Assembly: GCF_030063195.1 (NCBI RefSeq)
Contig: NZ_JASISS010000013.1
Location: forward strand, 23,690 to 87,689
Source: Cryobacterium sp. PH31-AA6
GTDB lineage: Bacteria; Actinomycetota; Actinomycetes; Actinomycetales; Microbacteriaceae
Direction of reading: 5' to 3'
Length of the DNA: 64,000 nt
Shown piece by piece: positions 62,338-64,000 of this stretch. The notes under the pieces were generated by a model, which was not told the DNA's origin, made no database searches, and saw only the letters and a list, made by a program, of their open reading frames with translations. Each line of letters starts with the position of its first letter. Within the stretch, counting starts at the first letter, position 1. The translations under genes and the position numbers were made by a program.

Positions 62338-63891
62338 TTGACTCAACTGCAGTGGGAATCCATCGACAACAAGGCGGTCGACACCGCTCGAATTCTGGCG
62401 GCCGACGCCGTGGAAAGAGTCGGGAACGGGCATCCGGGCACCGCCATGAGCCTGGCGCCGGCCGCATACCTGCTCTTCCAAAAAGTGATGCGTCATGATC
62501 CCGCCGACAACCAGTGGATCGGCCGTGACCGGTTCATCCTTTCGGTCGGCCACAGCTCCCTGACCCAGTATGTGCAGTTGTACCTGGGTGGGTACGGCCT
62601 CGAGCTCGACGACCTCAAAGCCTTGCGCACGTGGGGTTCGAAAACACCCGGGCACCCGGAGTACGGTCACACCGCCGGGGTCGAGATCACGACAGGCCCA
62701 CTCGGACAGGGGCTCGCGTCCGCTGTCGGATTCGCGTATGCGGCCCGATATGAACGGGGCTTGTTCGACCCGCACGCTGCCACCGGAACGAGTCCATTCG
62801 ACCACTTCGTGTATGTCATCGCCGGTGACGGCGACCTACAGGAGGGCATCACGAGCGAGGCATCGTCACTGGCTGGCCATCAGCAGCTGGGCAACCTGGT
62901 AGTCATTTACGACAGCAACCAGATCTCCATCGAGGATGACACCGACATCGCCTTCACCGAGGATGTCGCCGCGCGCTATCGGGCGTACCGCTGGCACGTG
63001 CAGACGGTGGATTGGAAAAAGACCGGTGATTACATCGAAGACGTCGCCGAGCTCCACGACGCCATCGCGGCCGCGCAGGCCGTAACCGACCGGCCCTCAC
63101 TGATCATCCTCCGGACGATCATCGGCTGGCCGAGCCCGAAGAAGCAGAATACCGGCCAGATCCACGGTTCCGCCCTCGGTGCCGACGAGCTCGCCGGCAC
63201 CAAGGTGATCCTGGGATTCGACCCAGCGGAAAGCTTCGCGGTCGCCGACGACGTCATCGCCCACACCCGCCAGGCCCTCGGGCGTGGCGCTGCAGCGCAC
63301 GCAGAGTGGGAAGAGCGTTTCGCCGCGTGGGCGGTGGCGAACCCGCGGAACAAGGTCCTGCTGGACCGTATCCTTGTCGGCGCACTACCAGAGGGTATCG
63401 ATGCGGCCCTGCCCGTCTTTGAGGCGGGCACGGAGATGTCCACCCGCGCCGCGTCCGGCAAGGTGCTCAACGCCCTGGGCCCCGTGATGCCCGAATTATG
63501 GGGTGGTTCGGCCGACCTCGCCGGCTCCAACAACACCACCATCGCCCGCGCGGCCTCCTTCATTCCGAGTGACCACTCGACCGGTTCCTGGACGGGTGAC
63601 CAGTTCGGCCGGGTGCTGCATTTCGGCATCCGTGAGCACGCGATGGCGGCGATTCTCAACGGCATCGTGCTGCACGGCAACACCCGAGCCTTCGGCGGCA
63701 CGTTCCTGATCTTCAGCGACTACATGCGCCCGGCCGTGCGCCTCGCGGCGCTCATGAAGGTGCCGTCGATTTTCGTGTGGACGCATGACTCCGTCGCGGT
63801 CGGCGAGGACGGCCCCACCCACCAGCCGATCGAACAACTCGCGACCCTTCGCGCTATCCCCGGCCTGGACGTCTGTGTTTTGTCAACTTGA
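62338..63891 (+). pseudogene. tkt: Transketolase gene interrupted by an insertion element
   Basis: TTG 62338 with AAAGG 7 nt upstream. Residues 1-512 are a normal transketolase: GHPGTAMSLAPAAYLLF, the ThDP motif AGDGDLQEGITSEASS, and FGGTFLIFSDYMRPAVRL of the Pyr domain. At LDV (codon 512) homology stops, and five foreign codons lead to a TGA at 63889. Normal enzymes are about 700 aa; the end of the Pyr domain and the C-terminal domain are lost, so this copy is inactive. The paralogue elsewhere in the genome probably covers the pentose phosphate pathway. Confidence 0.85.
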
Positions 63892-64000
63892 AGCCGGCCA
63901 TTTCAGCGCTAATTAACCGGCCAGTTCGGCACCGTTTCCGGCCAGTTGAGCAGGGCGGCCTGAACGGCCGGTTTTTGGGCGGCCCGGGCTATTTCATGAG
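63874..64000 (+). mobile_element. Terminus of an IS21-like insertion sequence
   Basis: Foreign DNA begins at TGTGTTTTGTCAACTTG right after transketolase codon 512. It holds three direct 15-bp copies of a CCGGCCAKTT-type motif (63893-63907, 63916-63930, 63937-63951) and an inverted copy (63958-63972), spaced about 21-23 bp. Multiple subterminal repeats are typical transposase-binding sites of IS21-family ends. The transposase genes lie beyond the window. Confidence 0.6.

Noticed and set aside
63893..63972. CRISPR array
   Set aside because: The repeated 15-mers are too short, imperfect, partly inverted and about 22 bp apart; they fit transposase-binding repeats. No array was seen elsewhere.

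Overview
The window is high-GC actinobacterial DNA, most likely from the Microbacteriaceae. This is an inference from base composition, frequent GTG/TTG starts, tight ATGA gene overlaps, and gene content (mannitol PTS operon, formate-THF ligase, DUF6326/DUF2306 membrane proteins, an oleate hydratase/TetR pair). No rRNA and no complete tRNA is present.

Positions 1-29060 look like a mobile defence island. It opens inside a type-1-like BREX operon (brxC 3' part, pglX, pglZ, brxL). Next comes a plasmid/ICE-type module: a MobF relaxase-helicase, a DprA homologue and two related small membrane proteins, the second frameshifted. Then follow a stand-alone SIR2 protein, a divergent two-gene unit (nuclease-like N-domain with a helical body, plus a Zn-ribbon protein), a 594-aa protein with two C-terminal membrane segments convergent with a soluble Ser/Thr kinase, and a SIR2-HerA pair. 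The island ends at a 3' fragment of tRNA-Pro(GGG), the expected scar of tRNA-targeted integration.

Positions 29060-43390 carry metabolic and regulatory genes: DUF6326 protein, quinone-oxidoreductase-like enzyme, DUF2306 protein with histidine kinase and response regulator, ABC exporter, HTH/nucleotidyltransferase toxin-antitoxin pair, histidine phosphatase, oleate hydratase with TetR, and an AbiEi/AbiEii-like pair. This stretch ends at a second, diverged copy of the same tRNA-Pro fragment with its downstream flank (75 bp, 9 mismatches). The locus has therefore probably been used as an integration site more than once. Right after it sits a MazG-like gene coupled to a GIY-YIG/DUF2075 ATPase gene, another defence-like pair.

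Positions 45.8-56.7 kb hold fhs, a secreted HNH/excalibur protein, a lone cytochrome oxidase subunit I gene with a small coupled ORF, an ArsR regulator with two tandem paralogous genes of unknown function, and a decayed stretch (truncated glycosyltransferase, two GNAT fragments, an intact VOC protein and a phosphotransferase).

Positions 56.8-63.9 kb form a mannitol/pentulose catabolism locus: a SorC-type regulator and mtlA (with a 22-codon coupled leader ORF) on the minus strand, and rpe-like, SIS isomerase, mtlD and a transketolase gene on the plus strand. The transketolase is broken at about codon 512 by the terminus of an IS21-like element that runs off the window.
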